DNA of 64,000 nt from Roseateles terrae. GTDB lineage: Bacteria > Pseudomonadota > Gammaproteobacteria > Burkholderiales > Burkholderiaceae_C. Position 1 is the first letter of the stretch. Each line of letters starts with the position of its first letter. The position numbers and the translations under genes were made by a program. Below, piece by piece: positions 50,627 to 60,674 of this stretch. Under the pieces are notes generated by a model. It was not told the origin of the DNA and ran no database searches. It was given only the letters and a program-made list of their open reading frames with translations. The stretch spans positions 124,001 to 188,000 of the forward strand of contig NZ_JACHXO010000004.1 of the NCBI RefSeq assembly GCF_014192155.1. Direction: 5' to 3'.

Positions 50627-51364
50627 TCAGCTCATGTACATGCCGCCATTGACATGCAGCTCCGAGCCGGTGATGTAGCCCGCTTCCTTCGATGCCAGGA
50701 AGGCCACCGCCGCCGCAATTTCCGACGGGTCGCCCAGACGGCCCAGCGGGATCTGCGCCAGCAGCGCGGTCTTCTGGGCCTCCGGCAGCACTTCGGTCAT
50801 GTCGGTGGCGATGAAGCCGGGCGCCACGCAGTTGACGGTGATGTTGCGGCTGCCCAGCTCCCTGGCCAGGGCACGCGTCATGCCTGCCACGCCGGCCTTG
50901 GCGGCCGCATAGTTGGCCTGGCCGGCATTGCCGGAGGCGCCCACCACCGAGGTGATGTTGATGATGCGGCCATAACGCTGCTTCATCATGGTGCGCATCA
51001 CCGCGCGGCTGGCTCGGAAGACGGCCTTGAGGTTGGTGTCGAGCACCGCATCCCAGTCTTCATCTTTCAGGCGCATGGCCAGCATGTCGCGGGTGATGCC
51101 CGCATTGTTGACCAGCACCTGCAGACCGCCGTCCTGCTTGGTGATGCTGTCCACCAGCGCTTCCACCGCAGCGGCATCGTTCACATTCAGGACCACGCCA
51201 CGCCCCCCCACCGGCTGCAGCGCATCGGTGATGCCCTGGGCACCCGATTCGCTGGTGGCCGTGCCGATGACGGTGAAGCCCTTCTCAGCCAGGGTCAGGG
51301 CGATGGAACGGCCGATGCCGCGACTGGCGCCGGTGACCAGCGCAACTTGCTTGCTCTCACTCAT
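50627..51364 (-). CDS. fabG: 3-oxoacyl-ACP reductase FabG
   Basis: A 245-residue short-chain dehydrogenase that reduces beta-ketoacyl-ACP with NADPH. The Rossmann motif is TGASRGIG (about 10-17), NNAG near 87-90, and the catalytic Ser-Tyr-Lys are in SVVGASGNAGQANYAAAKAG. The start at 51364 is the ATG before SESKQVALVTG; longer frames overlap fabD. It follows fabD by 43 nt. Confidence 0.96.
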   Translation of the reverse strand: MSESKQVALVTGASRGIGRSIALTLAEKGFTVIGTATSESGAQGITDALQPVGGRGVVLNVNDAAAVEALVDSITKQDGGLQVLVNNAGITRDMLAMRLKDEDWDAVLDTNLKAVFRASRAVMRTMMKQRYGRIINITSVVGASGNAGQANYAAAKAGVAGMTRALARELGSRNITVNCVAPGFIATDMTEVLPEAQKTALLAQIPLGRLGDPSEIAAAVAFLASKEAGYITGSELHVNGGMYMS

Positions 51365-51407
51365 GGAGTTCCTCTGCGGTAGGGAGCGATGGGAATCCGG
51401 GTCCGGC

Positions 51408-52349
51408 TCAGGCCAGCAGGGCCTTGGCTTCTGCCAGGGAGGCCGGATCCAGCACCGTGGTGCTGGCGATCTCGCCGTCAATGCGCTTGGCCATGCCGGC
51501 CAGCACCTTGCCAGGGCCGCATTCGATGAGGGTCGTCAGGCCGCGGGCCTTGAGCGCCTGCACCACTTCCACCCAGCGCACCGGGCCGAAGGCCTGGCGA
51601 TAGAGGGCGTCACGCAGGGCATCGGCACTGTCGGTCACGGCGACGTCGATGTTGTTGATCACCGGGAAAGCCGCCGGCTGGAACTGCACCGCGGCGAGCT
51701 TCTCGCGCAGGCGATCGGCGGCGGGTTTCATCAGGCTGGAGTGGAACGGCGCGGAGACCGGCAGCGGCAGCGCACGCTTGGCACCGGCGGCCTTCAGCGC
51801 TTCCATCGCCTTCTCGACACCGGCCTTGCTGCCGGCAATCACCGTCTGCTTGGGATCATTGAAGTTGACCGCCTCGACCACCTCGCCGCTGTCCTGGGCC
51901 ACCTGCAGGCAGACCTCGCGCACCACCGAGGCATCCAGCCCCAGGATGGCCGACATGGCGCCGGTGCCCACCGGCACGGCTTCCTGCATGGCCTGCGCAC
52001 GGAAGCGCACCAGCGGCAGCGCATCCGACAGGCTCAAGGCCCCGGCGGCCACCAGCGCGGTGTACTCGCCCAGCGAATGGCCGGCGGCAGCCGCAGGGAC
52101 CAGACCGGTCTCGGCGATCCAGGCGCGATAGCACGCCACCCCCGCGGTCAGCATGACCGGCTGGGTGTTGGTGGTCAGATCCAGCTGTTCCTTCGGGCCC
52201 TGCTGGATCAGCGTCTGGATGTCTTCGCCCAGGGCGGCAGACGCTTCGGCCAGCGTGCGGACCACTTCAGGATGATCGCCCCAGGCGTCCAGCATGCCGA
52301 CGGATTGGGATCCTTGGCCGGGGAAGACGAATGCGAAGCTCTTGCTCAT
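51408..52349 (-). CDS. fabD: Malonyl CoA-ACP transacylase FabD
   Basis: A 313-residue enzyme that transfers malonyl groups to ACP. The start FAFVFPGQGSQSVGML is the family N-terminus. The nucleophile is Ser92 in GHSLGEYTALV, and the substrate-binding Arg lies in FRAQAMQEAVP. The conserved His is in the PVSAPFHSSLM segment. Length is standard. It lies between fabH and fabG. Confidence 0.96.
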   Translation of the reverse strand: MSKSFAFVFPGQGSQSVGMLDAWGDHPEVVRTLAEASAALGEDIQTLIQQGPKEQLDLTTNTQPVMLTAGVACYRAWIAETGLVPAAAAGHSLGEYTALVAAGALSLSDALPLVRFRAQAMQEAVPVGTGAMSAILGLDASVVREVCLQVAQDSGEVVEAVNFNDPKQTVIAGSKAGVEKAMEALKAAGAKRALPLPVSAPFHSSLMKPAADRLREKLAAVQFQPAAFPVINNIDVAVTDSADALRDALYRQAFGPVRWVEVVQALKARGLTTLIECGPGKVLAGMAKRIDGEIASTTVLDPASLAEAKALLA

Positions 52350-52437
52350 GGCTCTGTCGGATCAGTCGGTGGTGGTGGGAAAGAAAGACGGGAAAGGCGG
52401 GGGTGACGACGGTAACGGCGGTGAGGGTGATGCAGGA

Positions 52438-53439
52438 TCAGAAATCCAGCAGCACGGCCCCCCAGGTGAAGCCACCGCCGACGCCTTCCAGCATGACGGT
52501 GTCGCCCCGCGCAATCTTGCCGGAACGCACGGCGGCGTCCAGCGCCAGCGGGATCGAGGCGGCGGAGGTGTTGCCGTGCTCGTCGACCGTGACAATCAGC
52601 TTGTCGAGCGACATCTTCAGCTTCTTGGCCGTGCCCTGCATGATGCGGATGTTGGCCTGGTGGGGAATCAGCCAGTCGATGTCAGCGTCGGTGCGGCCAG
52701 CCTTCTCGAGGACCGATCGGGCGACCTTGTCCAGCACACCCACGGCGAGCTTGAACACGGCCTGACCGTCCATCTTCAGCAGCGGATGGCCCAGCACCTC
52801 ACCGCCGGACACGGTGCCCGGGGTGCAGAGAATGTCGACGTGACGGCCGTCCGCATGCAGTTCGCTGGCCAGGATGCCGGGCGTATCACTGGCGCCCAGC
52901 ACCACGGCGCCGGCGCCATCACCGAACAGCACGCAGGTGGTGCGGTCCTTGAAATCGAGGATGCGCGAGAACACCTCGGCACCGATCACCAGCGCCTTGG
53001 TCGCGGCGCCGCTCTTGATCATCGAGTCGGCCACGGTCAGCGCATACACAAAGCCGGAGCACACGGCCTGCACGTCAAACGCCGGGCAGCCGTGGATGCC
53101 GAGCTTCTGCTGCAGCAGACAGGCGGTGGAAGGGAAGACCATGTCCGGTGTGGACGTCGCCACGATGATCAGGTCGATCTCCTCCGCAGACACGCCGGCC
53201 GCTTCCAGCGCCGCGCGAGCAGCGGGCAGGGCCAGATCGCTGGAGGTCGTGTCCGGACCGGCGAAATGACGGGCATGGATGCCGGTCCTCTCGACGATCC
53301 AGTCGTGGGACGTCTCGATGCCATCCTTGGCGAGCCGGTCGGCCAGCGCCTGGTTGGACACCCGGTCACCGGGGAGAAAACTACCCGTGCCGAGAATGCG
53401 AGAAAAACGGGGGGACTGTGGGGCGGAAGCAGTGGTCAT
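52438..53439 (-). CDS. fabH: Beta-ketoacyl-ACP synthase III FabH
   Basis: A 333-residue enzyme that starts fatty-acid synthesis by condensing acetyl-CoA with malonyl-ACP. Catalytic Cys127 is in [13 protein letters not shown]; His and Asn are in IPHQANIRI and GNTSAASIP. The ATG overlaps the plsX stop by 4 nt, indicating translational coupling. The interval to fabD is 88 nt. Confidence 0.96.
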   Translation of the reverse strand: MTTASAPQSPRFSRILGTGSFLPGDRVSNQALADRLAKDGIETSHDWIVERTGIHARHFAGPDTTSSDLALPAARAALEAAGVSAEEIDLIIVATSTPDMVFPSTACLLQQKLGIHGCPAFDVQAVCSGFVYALTVADSMIKSGAATKALVIGAEVFSRILDFKDRTTCVLFGDGAGAVVLGASDTPGILASELHADGRHVDILCTPGTVSGGEVLGHPLLKMDGQAVFKLAVGVLDKVARSVLEKAGRTDADIDWLIPHQANIRIMQGTAKKLKMSLDKLIVTVDEHGNTSAASIPLALDAAVRSGKIARGDTVMLEGVGGGFTWGAVLLDF

Positions 53440-54614
53440 GCAGCATGGGCGGCCGGGGCCGCCGTGTCTCCAGCATCGCCGCCCTCCTCACTGACAGGCG
53501 CCGGAAGTGCCTGCATCGTTGCGACGATTCGATCATGAACCCGGTCTAGAAGCCGGTTGCGAGCCGCATCATAAGCCCTGTTCAAAGCCTGCTCGAAAGC
53601 AAACGCATCCGCCGAACCGTGGCTCTTGAAGACCAAACCGCGCAGTCCGAGCAGGGCTGCACCGTTGAATCGACGATGATCGACGCGGTTCTTGAAACGT
53701 TGCAGGATCGGCATCGCCAGAAGAGCGACGATGCGGCTCCACCCATTGCGGGTGAACTCCGCACGGATGAAGCTGGAGATCATGCTGGCCAGCCCTTCGG
53801 CGGTCTTCAGGGCCACATTCCCGACAAATCCGTCACACACAACGATGTCGGTCGTGCCTTTGAAGATGTCATTGCCTTCCACGTTCCCGTGGAATTGCAG
53901 CGTGCCGTGGGCATGGGCTTCGCGGAGCAGTTCACCGGCGCGTTTGATGGTTTCGTTGCCCTTGATCATCTCCTCGCCGATGTTCAGCAGGCCGACGCTG
54001 GGCTCTTCCTTGCCATCGACCGCCGACACCAGGGCGCTGCCCATCACCGCGAACTGCAGCAGATGCTCGGGACCGCAGTCCACATTGGCGCCGAGGTCCA
54101 GCACGGTGGTGAAGCCGCCGATCTGATTGGGCATGACGGTGGCGATGGCCGGACGGTCAATGCCGTCCATCGTCTTGAGCAGGTACTTGGCCACGGCCAT
54201 CAGGGCGCCGGTATTGCCGGCCGAGACGCAGGCCTGGGCCAGCGGCGCTTCCCCATCGCGACCGGCCTTGAGCTGCTGCAGGGCCACCCGCATGGAGGAA
54301 TCCTTCTTGCGGCGCAGGGCCACTTCGATCGGATCTTCCATCGTCACGACTTCAGTCGCCGCCACGATGCGGCAACGGGGCCACTGCGCCGCTTCGGCCA
54401 GCGCCTCCGGACGCCCCACCAGCACCAGCTCCGCTTGCGGATGGTTGGCCAGGAAGGCCTTGCAGGCCGGCAGCGTGATGGAGGGGCCGTGGTCGCCGCC
54501 CATGCAATCCACCGCCAGTCGCAGCGGCGACTGCGGTGTCAGCGGCGTCGGTGGTGCCAGGGACGCCGGGGACAACACGGCGGACGGGGACTGCTGGGCG
54601 TGGGTGTCAGACAT
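53436..54614 (-). CDS. plsX: Phosphate acyltransferase PlsX
   Basis: A 392-residue peripheral membrane enzyme that makes acyl-phosphate from acyl-ACP for phospholipid synthesis. The family start is [20 protein letters not shown], preceded by a ~35-residue variable leader. Other hallmarks are [22 protein letters not shown] [16 protein letters not shown] and [12 protein letters not shown]. The ATG at 54614 was chosen over longer frames. The hairpin upstream at 54769-54803 separates it from rpmF. It couples to fabH. Confidence 0.94.
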   Translation of the reverse strand: MSDTHAQQSPSAVLSPASLAPPTPLTPQSPLRLAVDCMGGDHGPSITLPACKAFLANHPQAELVLVGRPEALAEAAQWPRCRIVAATEVVTMEDPIEVALRRKKDSSMRVALQQLKAGRDGEAPLAQACVSAGNTGALMAVAKYLLKTMDGIDRPAIATVMPNQIGGFTTVLDLGANVDCGPEHLLQFAVMGSALVSAVDGKEEPSVGLLNIGEEMIKGNETIKRAGELLREAHAHGTLQFHGNVEGNDIFKGTTDIVVCDGFVGNVALKTAEGLASMISSFIRAEFTRNGWSRIVALLAMPILQRFKNRVDHRRFNGAALLGLRGLVFKSHGSADAFAFEQALNRAYDAARNRLLDRVHDRIVATMQALPAPVSEEGGDAGDTAAPAAHAA

Positions 54615-54768
54615 CGAGGCCAATGAGGGACTTGAAGGGAGGCTGGCGGAACACTTGCAACAAGCGGGCCACCTTACGCGAGGCCGCGCGGCGGGACAAG
54701 CACATCCGCCCATGGGCCCAAGGAGCCATGGCGAACACCCGACCCCTGCGCCGGGGCCCCGAAAAGCA

Positions 54769-54803
54769 AAAGCCCGGCAACGCCATGCGCTGAACCGGGC
54801 TTT
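54769..54803 (-). terminator. Hairpin terminator between rpmF and plsX
   Basis: AAAGCCCGG and CCGGGCTTT form a perfect 9-bp stem with a 17-nt loop; on the minus strand TTTTGCTTTT follows. It would end or attenuate transcripts from rpmF before plsX, 105 nt after the rpmF stop. Confidence 0.8.
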
Positions 54804-54907
54804 GAAAGCATCACTGGGGAAGCTCAGGTCCGAAGAGACCGATCATGGCGCCGAGGCACCATGACATCGCTGATGGCGACTGATCGTGACCGACAGGGTC
54901 GGAACGA

Positions 54908-55093
54908 TCAGGCGGCGTCGGCCTTGGTCTTCAGAACCTTGCGGCCACGATAAAAGCCAGTGGGGCTGATGTGGTGACGCAGATGCACTTCGCCGGTGGT
55001 CGGCTCGATCGCGGTACCCGGGGTGCCCAGGGCATTGTGCGAACGGTGCATGCCACGCTTGGAAGGCGACTTCTTGTTTTGCTGAACGGCCAT
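54908..55093 (-). CDS. rpmF: 50S ribosomal protein L32
   Basis: A 61-residue ribosomal protein of the large subunit. The family start [19 protein letters not shown] and [20 protein letters not shown] are typical; no Cys zinc ligands are present, as in other proteobacterial L32. It stands between yceD (257 nt upstream) and plsX. Confidence 0.96.
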   Translation of the reverse strand: MAVQQNKKSPSKRGMHRSHNALGTPGTAIEPTTGEVHLRHHISPTGFYRGRKVLKTKADAA

Positions 55094-55350
55094 GAAATTT
55101 CTCCTAAAGGCTTCGGCGCGGTGATCAAAAAAGACTGATCAAGCTTCGTGAAAGTCGAGGCCTGCGATGGTGTTGCGCTAGGGGTGGTGGCTTCCTTCGA
55201 AGAGTTACCACAACCGATGCCTCGGCCCAGCCACAGCGCACGCTCTGGTATGTGAGGCGCTCCGCTGCAACTCAATTGCAACCGGAACCGCCCAAATACC
55301 CGCATGCTTGCCATTAAGCCGGGAAAGCCCGCGAGTGTAGCACAGCGCCC

Positions 55351-55917
55351 TCAGGCTTTACCAGCCGTTCCCTTTTTCAGCGCGGCAAGTGCCGCAAACG
55401 GATTGGGGCGCTCCTCTTCCTGCGCCTCGTCCAGTTCCTCGGGCTCCGCCAGGGGCAGCGGCTCTGGGCAAACCTCGTGACGGGGCACCAGCGGCAGCGC
55501 CAGCAACAGCTCGTCTTCGGCCAGCTCCTGCAGGTTGAGCACGCGCGGCAGGGCCAGCACGTCGTCGTCACCCTCCATGTCCAGTTCGGCGGCCTGGGTT
55601 TCGTCCCGCACAAAACGGAACCAGCGGGACATTTCCACCCCTTCCACCACCGGCTTGAGGCAGCGCTGGCAGGTTTGGGCCACCTGCGCCTGGGCGTCCA
55701 GTCGCATCCAGATTTGGGGCTCGCTGCCTTTGGGTGTGCGGATCTCGCCCTCCGCCGTCCAGCGGATGGCGGGCCAGCCAGTCGCCGGCGCTTCGGGCGC
55801 AGCGATGTCGGCCAGGCGCGGCAGGTCGGCGGCCGGCCATTCGCCGTCCAGACTCAGGCCTTCGCGGGCGAAGGTTTCAACATCCAGTTTGAGGGGGTTC
55901 AGGGCTCGGGACTTCAT
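55351..55917 (-). CDS. yceD: YceD family protein (DUF177)
   Basis: A 188-residue protein of the YceD/DUF177 family found next to rpmF in most bacteria and linked to rRNA accumulation. The hallmark Cys motif is CQRCLKPVVEGVEMSRWFRFV (about 98-118). The C-terminus is acidic (EPEELDEAQEEERPNPFAALAALK), the conserved ending of the family. The start at 55917 removes an unconserved 43-residue extension. Confidence 0.92.
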   Translation of the reverse strand: MKSRALNPLKLDVETFAREGLSLDGEWPAADLPRLADIAAPEAPATGWPAIRWTAEGEIRTPKGSEPQIWMRLDAQAQVAQTCQRCLKPVVEGVEMSRWFRFVRDETQAAELDMEGDDDVLALPRVLNLQELAEDELLLALPLVPRHEVCPEPLPLAEPEELDEAQEEERPNPFAALAALKKGTAGKA

Positions 55918-56144
55918 GGTGCAAGTGTACGAGGCCAGCCGGTCGGGTGACGGGCCTGGCCGATCCATGACCCTCGTTGCCAGTCGCCAGTTGTCAGGCT
56001 GCGGGGCACGCGCTTCCGACTGTGGCCGATGGCCCTGGCCCGCCACTCAGACCCTTGGCACTCGGCACTCGGCTATCCGGTGACCGTTCCCGCGCCAAAT
56101 GCCATGCGCCAAATGCGGCAGCACCCGATGGGAGAATGCTCATC

Positions 56145-56882
56145 ATGAGCGCTTCCGCTGTTCCTCCTCCCCCTTCAACCAGCCCCATCGGCTTGCCTGC
56201 GCAGACTGCTTCGATGGGCCACAGCGGCTCACCCCGCCGCCTGGTCCTGGGCTCCACCTCCCCGTATCGCCGCGAACTGCTGCAGCGTCTGCAATGGCCG
56301 TTCGAGGTGGCCGCGCCTGCGGTAGACGAGACGCCCCTCCCGGGCGAGGCGCCTGAAGCGCTCGCACGGCGCCTGGCGCTTGCCAAGGCCCGCGCGGTGG
56401 CGGCGATCCACCCCGACGCTCTGGTCATCGGTTCGGACCAGGTGGCCGACCTGGATGGCCAGCCGCTGAGCAAACCCGGGGACCATGCACGGGCCGTGGC
56501 GCAGCTGCGCGCGATGCGGGGCCGGACGGTGATCTTCCACACGGCGCTCGCCGTCGTCTGTGAAGCGACCGGCTTCGAAGCCCACGATCTTGCCCGGATC
56601 GAGGTCCGGTTCCGCCCGCTCAGCGATGAGGAGATCGAACACTATCTGCGGGCCGAGCAGCCCTATGACTGCGCCGGCAGCGCCAAGGCGGAAGGCCTGG
56701 GCATCTCGCTGCTGGAGGCCATCGTCTCGGACGACCCGACGGCGCTGATCGGCCTGCCCTTGATCCGCACCTGCCAGTTGCTTCGTCAGGCAGGACTGAG
56801 CCTGCCGTCAGCAACGCCGAGCGCGTCGGCCCCCGCCGCGACGCCGGCCTTTTCTTCGCCTGCATCCGGAGACCGACTGTGA
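56145..56882 (+). CDS. yceF: Maf/YceF family nucleotide pyrophosphatase
   Basis: A 245-residue house-cleaning pyrophosphatase that hydrolyses modified nucleotides, probably 7-methyl-GTP. Motifs are GSTSPYRRELLQRL, GSDQVAD (the YceF type; TTP-type Maf has a D-T-V-V-like motif) and GLPLIRTCQLLRQ. The start at 56145 has GGAGA 9 nt upstream; the ATG at 56136 has no spacing. It has a ~25-residue Ala/Ser/Pro-rich tail. It is divergent from yceD, as yceF often is in the yceD-rpmF-plsX region, and couples to the next gene by GTGA overlap. Confidence 0.92.
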   Translation: MSASAVPPPPSTSPIGLPAQTASMGHSGSPRRLVLGSTSPYRRELLQRLQWPFEVAAPAVDETPLPGEAPEALARRLALAKARAVAAIHPDALVIGSDQVADLDGQPLSKPGDHARAVAQLRAMRGRTVIFHTALAVVCEATGFEAHDLARIEVRFRPLSDEEIEHYLRAEQPYDCAGSAKAEGLGISLLEAIVSDDPTALIGLPLIRTCQLLRQAGLSLPSATPSASAPAATPAFSSPASGDRL

Positions 56883-57649
56883 CCCTGGGCCGCCTGTTCC
56901 TCGTCCCCAACACCCTGGATTTCGGCATGGACGGACAGTCCGTGGATCTGCGCGACGTGTTGCCCGACGCGGTGATCTCTCGCGCAGCCAGCCTGACGCA
57001 CTGGGCCGCCGAGAATGCCAAGACCACCCGCGCTTTCCTCAAGCGGGTGGATGCGATCCATCCGCTGGCCCTGCCGCTTCAGCAGCAGCAGATCCAGGAA
57101 TTGCCACGGCCACCCAAGGGGCGTGCGCCGGCAGCCTCGGACGAGGGAGCCTGGGCGGCATTGCTGGCCCCTGCCCTCCAGGGCACGGACGTCGGGCTGA
57201 TGTCAGAAGCCGGCATGCCCGCCGTTGCGGATCCCGGTGCGCGCCTCGTGGCCGCGGCCCATGCGGCTGGCGTGCCGGTCATTCCGCTGGTGGGCCCGAG
57301 CTCGCTGCTGCTGGCCGTCGCGGCCAGTGGCATGAATGGGCAGAGTTTTGCGTTCGTCGGCTATCTGCCGACCGACGGCGCCGCCCGCCAGTCGCGACTG
57401 AAGGAGCTGGAAGCCCACTCCACCCGAGAGCAGCAGACGCAGCTCATGATCGAGACCCCCTACCGCAACAGCGCCCTGTTGCAGGCGCTGATCCAGCAGC
57501 TCAAGCCGGGCACCGTGCTGTCGGTGAGCTGCGGACTGAGCCTGGCGGATGCGTGGACACACAGCGCGACTGTGGCGCAGTGGCGCCAGTCTCCGAAGGC
57601 AGTGCCGGACAAGGTGCCGGCGGTGTTTGCGTTCCTCGGCGGACGCTGA
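56879..57649 (+). CDS. RsmI-like SAM-dependent methyltransferase
   Basis: A 256-residue tetrapyrrole-methylase-fold protein. Visible motifs are LFLVPNTLDFG, GLMSEAGMPAVADPGARLV, VIPLVGPSSLLLAVAASGM and a YRNSALLQALIQQL tail. The RsmI hallmark region GLMSEAGMPAVADPG is similar, but the N-terminus lacks the usual YVVATPIGNLxD, so it is a second-type homologue often found after maf in betaproteobacteria. The start is a GTG overlapping the yceF stop. Confidence 0.85.
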   Translation: MTLGRLFLVPNTLDFGMDGQSVDLRDVLPDAVISRAASLTHWAAENAKTTRAFLKRVDAIHPLALPLQQQQIQELPRPPKGRAPAASDEGAWAALLAPALQGTDVGLMSEAGMPAVADPGARLVAAAHAAGVPVIPLVGPSSLLLAVAASGMNGQSFAFVGYLPTDGAARQSRLKELEAHSTREQQTQLMIETPYRNSALLQALIQQLKPGTVLSVSCGLSLADAWTHSATVAQWRQSPKAVPDKVPAVFAFLGGR

Positions 57650-57651
57650 GC

Positions 57652-57687
57652 ATAAAAAATGGACGTGGCCTCGAACGGCCCGCCCAT
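57652..57687 (-). terminator. Possible terminator downstream of the helicase gene
   Basis: On the minus strand ATGG...GGCC-N6-GGCC...CCAT is followed by TTTTTTA. It is 150 nt after the helicase stop and right after the methyltransferase stop on the other strand, so it may serve convergent transcripts. Confidence 0.4.
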
Positions 57688-57836
57688 TGATCCATGACGA
57701 CCGGCCAAGGGGCCAGTCGCATCATTCGGTCAACTCTTCCCGTTGGCGGATCCAACGATCCAGCCGCCGGACGCTACCGGTGCCCTCAACCGAAAGCGTT
57801 GCGGGGCGATGGAACGGCGCCGTCGCCGCTGTCTGA

Positions 57837-59339
57837 TCAGGACTCCGTCGTCACCGGCTTCTTGGCGCCGAACAGCGCCGCCACCTTGCGCTTGGGCTTG
57901 ATGGCGCCTGGGCCGCCTGCACGAGAGGCCGCCGGTGCGCCGGCATGGGCGCTTTCCCAGCTGGGGGGCTCGGCACGGTCGGACGCCTCGTAAGGCTTGT
58001 CGAACAGCGGGTCGTACGGGGCGCGCGGCTGCGAACGATGCATCGGCGCGCTGCTGTAGGCCTCGTCCCGACGGTCTTCTCGCTCGCGACGCGGCCGCTC
58101 TTCACGACGCGCCTCGCCGCCCCGGCTGTCCGGACGATCTTCCCGATCCCGACGCTCGCTGCGACGCGAACGATCGTCTTCCATCTGCAGCGGCTCGAGC
58201 TCCAGCTTGCGCTTGATCAGCTTCTCGATTTCGCCCACGAGACGGGCGTCGGAACGCGCCACCAGGGTGAACGCCAGACCCGAGGCACCGGCGCGGCCGG
58301 TTCGGCCGATGCGGTGCACATAGTCTTCGGCATTGAAGGGCACGTCGAAGTTGAAAACAGCCGGCAGATCGGCGATGTCCAGGCCACGGGCCGCCACGTC
58401 GGTGGCCACCAGCAGTTCGACTTCGCCACGCTTGAACGCTTCCAGCGACTTCAGGCGCTCGTCCTGGGACTTGTCCCCGTGCAGGGCCGCCGTCTTGAGG
58501 CCGTCGCGCTCGAAGGAACGGGCCAGCCGGGCAGCGCCGAGCTTGGAGTTCACAAACACGATGGACTGGGTGATCTGACGCTGACGGATCAGGTGCAGGA
58601 TGGCGGCACGCTTGTCATCGTCTTCCACGCTGAAGAAGCGCTGCTCCACGGTGGACGCCGTGGCGTTCGGACGCGCCACTTCCACCAGCTCCGGCTCCTG
58701 CAGATAGCTCGAGGCGAGGCGCTTGATTTCGGGCGAGAAGGTGGCCGAGAACAGCAGCGTCTGACGGGTCTTGGGCAGGTAGCTCAGGATGCGCTGCAGG
58801 TCCGGCAGGAAGCCGATGTCCAGCATGCGGTCGGCCTCGTCCAGCACCACATACTCGACCTGATTGAGCACGCAGTTCTTGGCTTCGATGTGGTCCAGCA
58901 GACGGCCCGGGGTGGCGATCAGCACTTCCACGCCGCCCTTGAGCTGCAGTGTCTGGGGCTTCATGTCCACGCCACCGAAGACGCAGGCCACTCGCAGCTG
59001 GGTGTGCTTGGCGTAGGCCTTGACGTTGTTGGCCACCTGGTCGGCCAGCTCGCGGGTGGGCGCCAGCACCAGGGCGCGGACCGGATGGCGGGCAGGCGAG
59101 GCGCTGGCATTCTCATGCTTGAGCATGCGCTGCAGCAGCGGGATGGAGAAGGCGGCTGTCTTGCCGGTGCCGGTCTGGGCGGCGCCCATCACATCGCGGC
59201 CTTCAAGCACAACGGGAATGGCTTTGGCCTGGATCGGCGTCATCGTCGCGTAGCCCTGGTCGGCGACGGCGCGCAGCAGCTTCGGATCCAGCGGCAGCGT
59301 GTCAAATCGCGGGCTTGGCGTCGGGGTGGTGTCTGTCAT
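57837..59339 (-). CDS. rhlE: DEAD-box RNA helicase (RhlE type)
   Basis: A 500-residue ATP-dependent RNA helicase. Motifs run in order: Q motif (GYATMTPIQAKAIP), I AQTGTGKT, Ia PTRELADQ, Ib TPGRLLDH, II VLDEADRML, III SAT, IV IVFVNSK, V ATDVAARGLDI, VI HRIGRTGRAG. The C-terminal ~120 residues are Arg/Asp/Glu-rich and basic at the end. The RhlE class acts in ribosome assembly and RNA decay; RNase E is encoded in this window. It is convergent with the methyltransferase gene. Confidence 0.94.
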   Translation of the reverse strand: MTDTTPTPSPRFDTLPLDPKLLRAVADQGYATMTPIQAKAIPVVLEGRDVMGAAQTGTGKTAAFSIPLLQRMLKHENASASPARHPVRALVLAPTRELADQVANNVKAYAKHTQLRVACVFGGVDMKPQTLQLKGGVEVLIATPGRLLDHIEAKNCVLNQVEYVVLDEADRMLDIGFLPDLQRILSYLPKTRQTLLFSATFSPEIKRLASSYLQEPELVEVARPNATASTVEQRFFSVEDDDKRAAILHLIRQRQITQSIVFVNSKLGAARLARSFERDGLKTAALHGDKSQDERLKSLEAFKRGEVELLVATDVAARGLDIADLPAVFNFDVPFNAEDYVHRIGRTGRAGASGLAFTLVARSDARLVGEIEKLIKRKLELEPLQMEDDRSRRSERRDREDRPDSRGGEARREERPRREREDRRDEAYSSAPMHRSQPRAPYDPLFDKPYEASDRAEPPSWESAHAGAPAASRAGGPGAIKPKRKVAALFGAKKPVTTES

Positions 59340-59427
59340 GGGGGCGGATTATCCCTTATGCCCCGCATTCGGCCCAAATCCGGGTCAAAACCATGAAACA
59401 CCGGGTGTCCGGGCCTGCGCCCTAGGT

Positions 59428-60555
59428 TCAGCGCGGCTCGTTCCCGGGCAGCTTGCGCGGATCGCCGCGAAACACCATCCATTTGGGCGTGCGAAAGCGC
59501 ACGATGCGCCAGTACAGGCCGACGTAAATGACGCCAAACAGCACCATGCAGGCCAGGATCATCGGCGTCGAGTCCCAGAACAGCAGGGCCGGCGCCAGCG
59601 ACGAGATGCACAGCGTCCACAGGTAGGGGGCGGTCATCGAGTTGCGGCGGGTCATGGCGCGCGCATCACGTGCGCCAATCGCCCAGCGCATCAGGCGGCG
59701 GTAGATCAGGGAATGCAGGTGAATACCGTCCGGGGCGCCGGGGGACACGTCGCGCAGCACCCGGCGGCGATAGATGGAAAACAGGGTCTCGAAGACCGGG
59801 TAGATGCACACCATCAAGGCGAAGAGCGGCGACACCTCGCTGTGACGGGAGATCAGCAGGATGCCCATCTCGGCCAGGTAAAAGCCCATGAAATAGGCCC
59901 CGCCGTCGCCCAGGAAGATCATGCCGGACGGATAGTTCCAGACGAAGAAACCCAGAATGGCGCCGACGCCGGCCAGTGCCCAGAGGGCCAGTTCGGTGTC
60001 GCCCACCTGGTAGGCGACATAGGCCAGCGTGAGCAACATCAGGCTGACGCACATCGAGGACAGGCCATTGAAGCCGTCGATGATGTTGACCGAGTTGGCC
60101 ACGCCGGCGACAGTGAAGACGGTGGCGATGAAGGCGCCCGCGGCGGTGCCGACGATCAGGTCCAGGCCGGGAATGTCGGTGCGGGTGATGGCGGCGCCCA
60201 GGACAAAGACGCCCAGCGCGGCAGAGACCGCCGTGGCCAGCAGCCGCTTGCCGGGTGACACCCGCTTGGTGAAGTCTTCGATCAGGCCGGCGCCGAAGGC
60301 GGGCAGGCCGCAGAGCAGCAGCAGTGCTCCGAGCTTGGCATTGACGCCGCCCTGCAGGTAGTGAGCCGCCAGCACCATGCTGGCGAGGCCGGCGAAGATC
60401 CCGACGCCGCCGATGCGCGGCACCGGACGGGCATGGAACTTCTGAGGACCGGACAGGTCATGGTCGGCCGACAGATGGCCGTGCCGGGTCGATGAATGCA
60501 CCACATACAGGGTGATCACCGCCGCCACGGCAAAAGGGATCAGCAGGAACAGCAT
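59428..60555 (-). CDS. MraY/WecA-family polyprenyl-phosphate sugar-1-phosphate transferase
   Basis: A 375-residue polytopic membrane enzyme that moves a sugar-phosphate to the lipid carrier, the first step of exopolysaccharide or O-antigen synthesis. About 10-11 hydrophobic segments. Family motifs are NSVNIIDGFNGL (Asp-rich substrate site), FLGDGGAYFMGF (the catalytic Asp in FLGD) and DGIHLHSLIYRR (the HIH-like loop). The start is the ATG at 60555. It is divergent from the SLBB export gene, so the pair marks the start of an EPS locus. The sugar is not determinable. Confidence 0.92.
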   Translation of the reverse strand: MLFLLIPFAVAAVITLYVVHSSTRHGHLSADHDLSGPQKFHARPVPRIGGVGIFAGLASMVLAAHYLQGGVNAKLGALLLLCGLPAFGAGLIEDFTKRVSPGKRLLATAVSAALGVFVLGAAITRTDIPGLDLIVGTAAGAFIATVFTVAGVANSVNIIDGFNGLSSMCVSLMLLTLAYVAYQVGDTELALWALAGVGAILGFFVWNYPSGMIFLGDGGAYFMGFYLAEMGILLISRHSEVSPLFALMVCIYPVFETLFSIYRRRVLRDVSPGAPDGIHLHSLIYRRLMRWAIGARDARAMTRRNSMTAPYLWTLCISSLAPALLFWDSTPMILACMVLFGVIYVGLYWRIVRFRTPKWMVFRGDPRKLPGNEPR

Positions 60556-60674
60556 GCGCGGCAGTGTAGCGAGCCTGTTTGGGCAAATAGCGGCTTTGGC
60601 GCCACAACGTGCTCTTAGAATGCGGCGGCTTGCTGCGAAGGCCTTGGCGCCTCGCAGGTTCGGTCCAGCTTTTC

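Noticed and set aside
54769-54803. Attenuator with leader peptide before plsX
   Set aside because: No short coding sequence with regulatory codons precedes the hairpin; it is better explained as a terminator.
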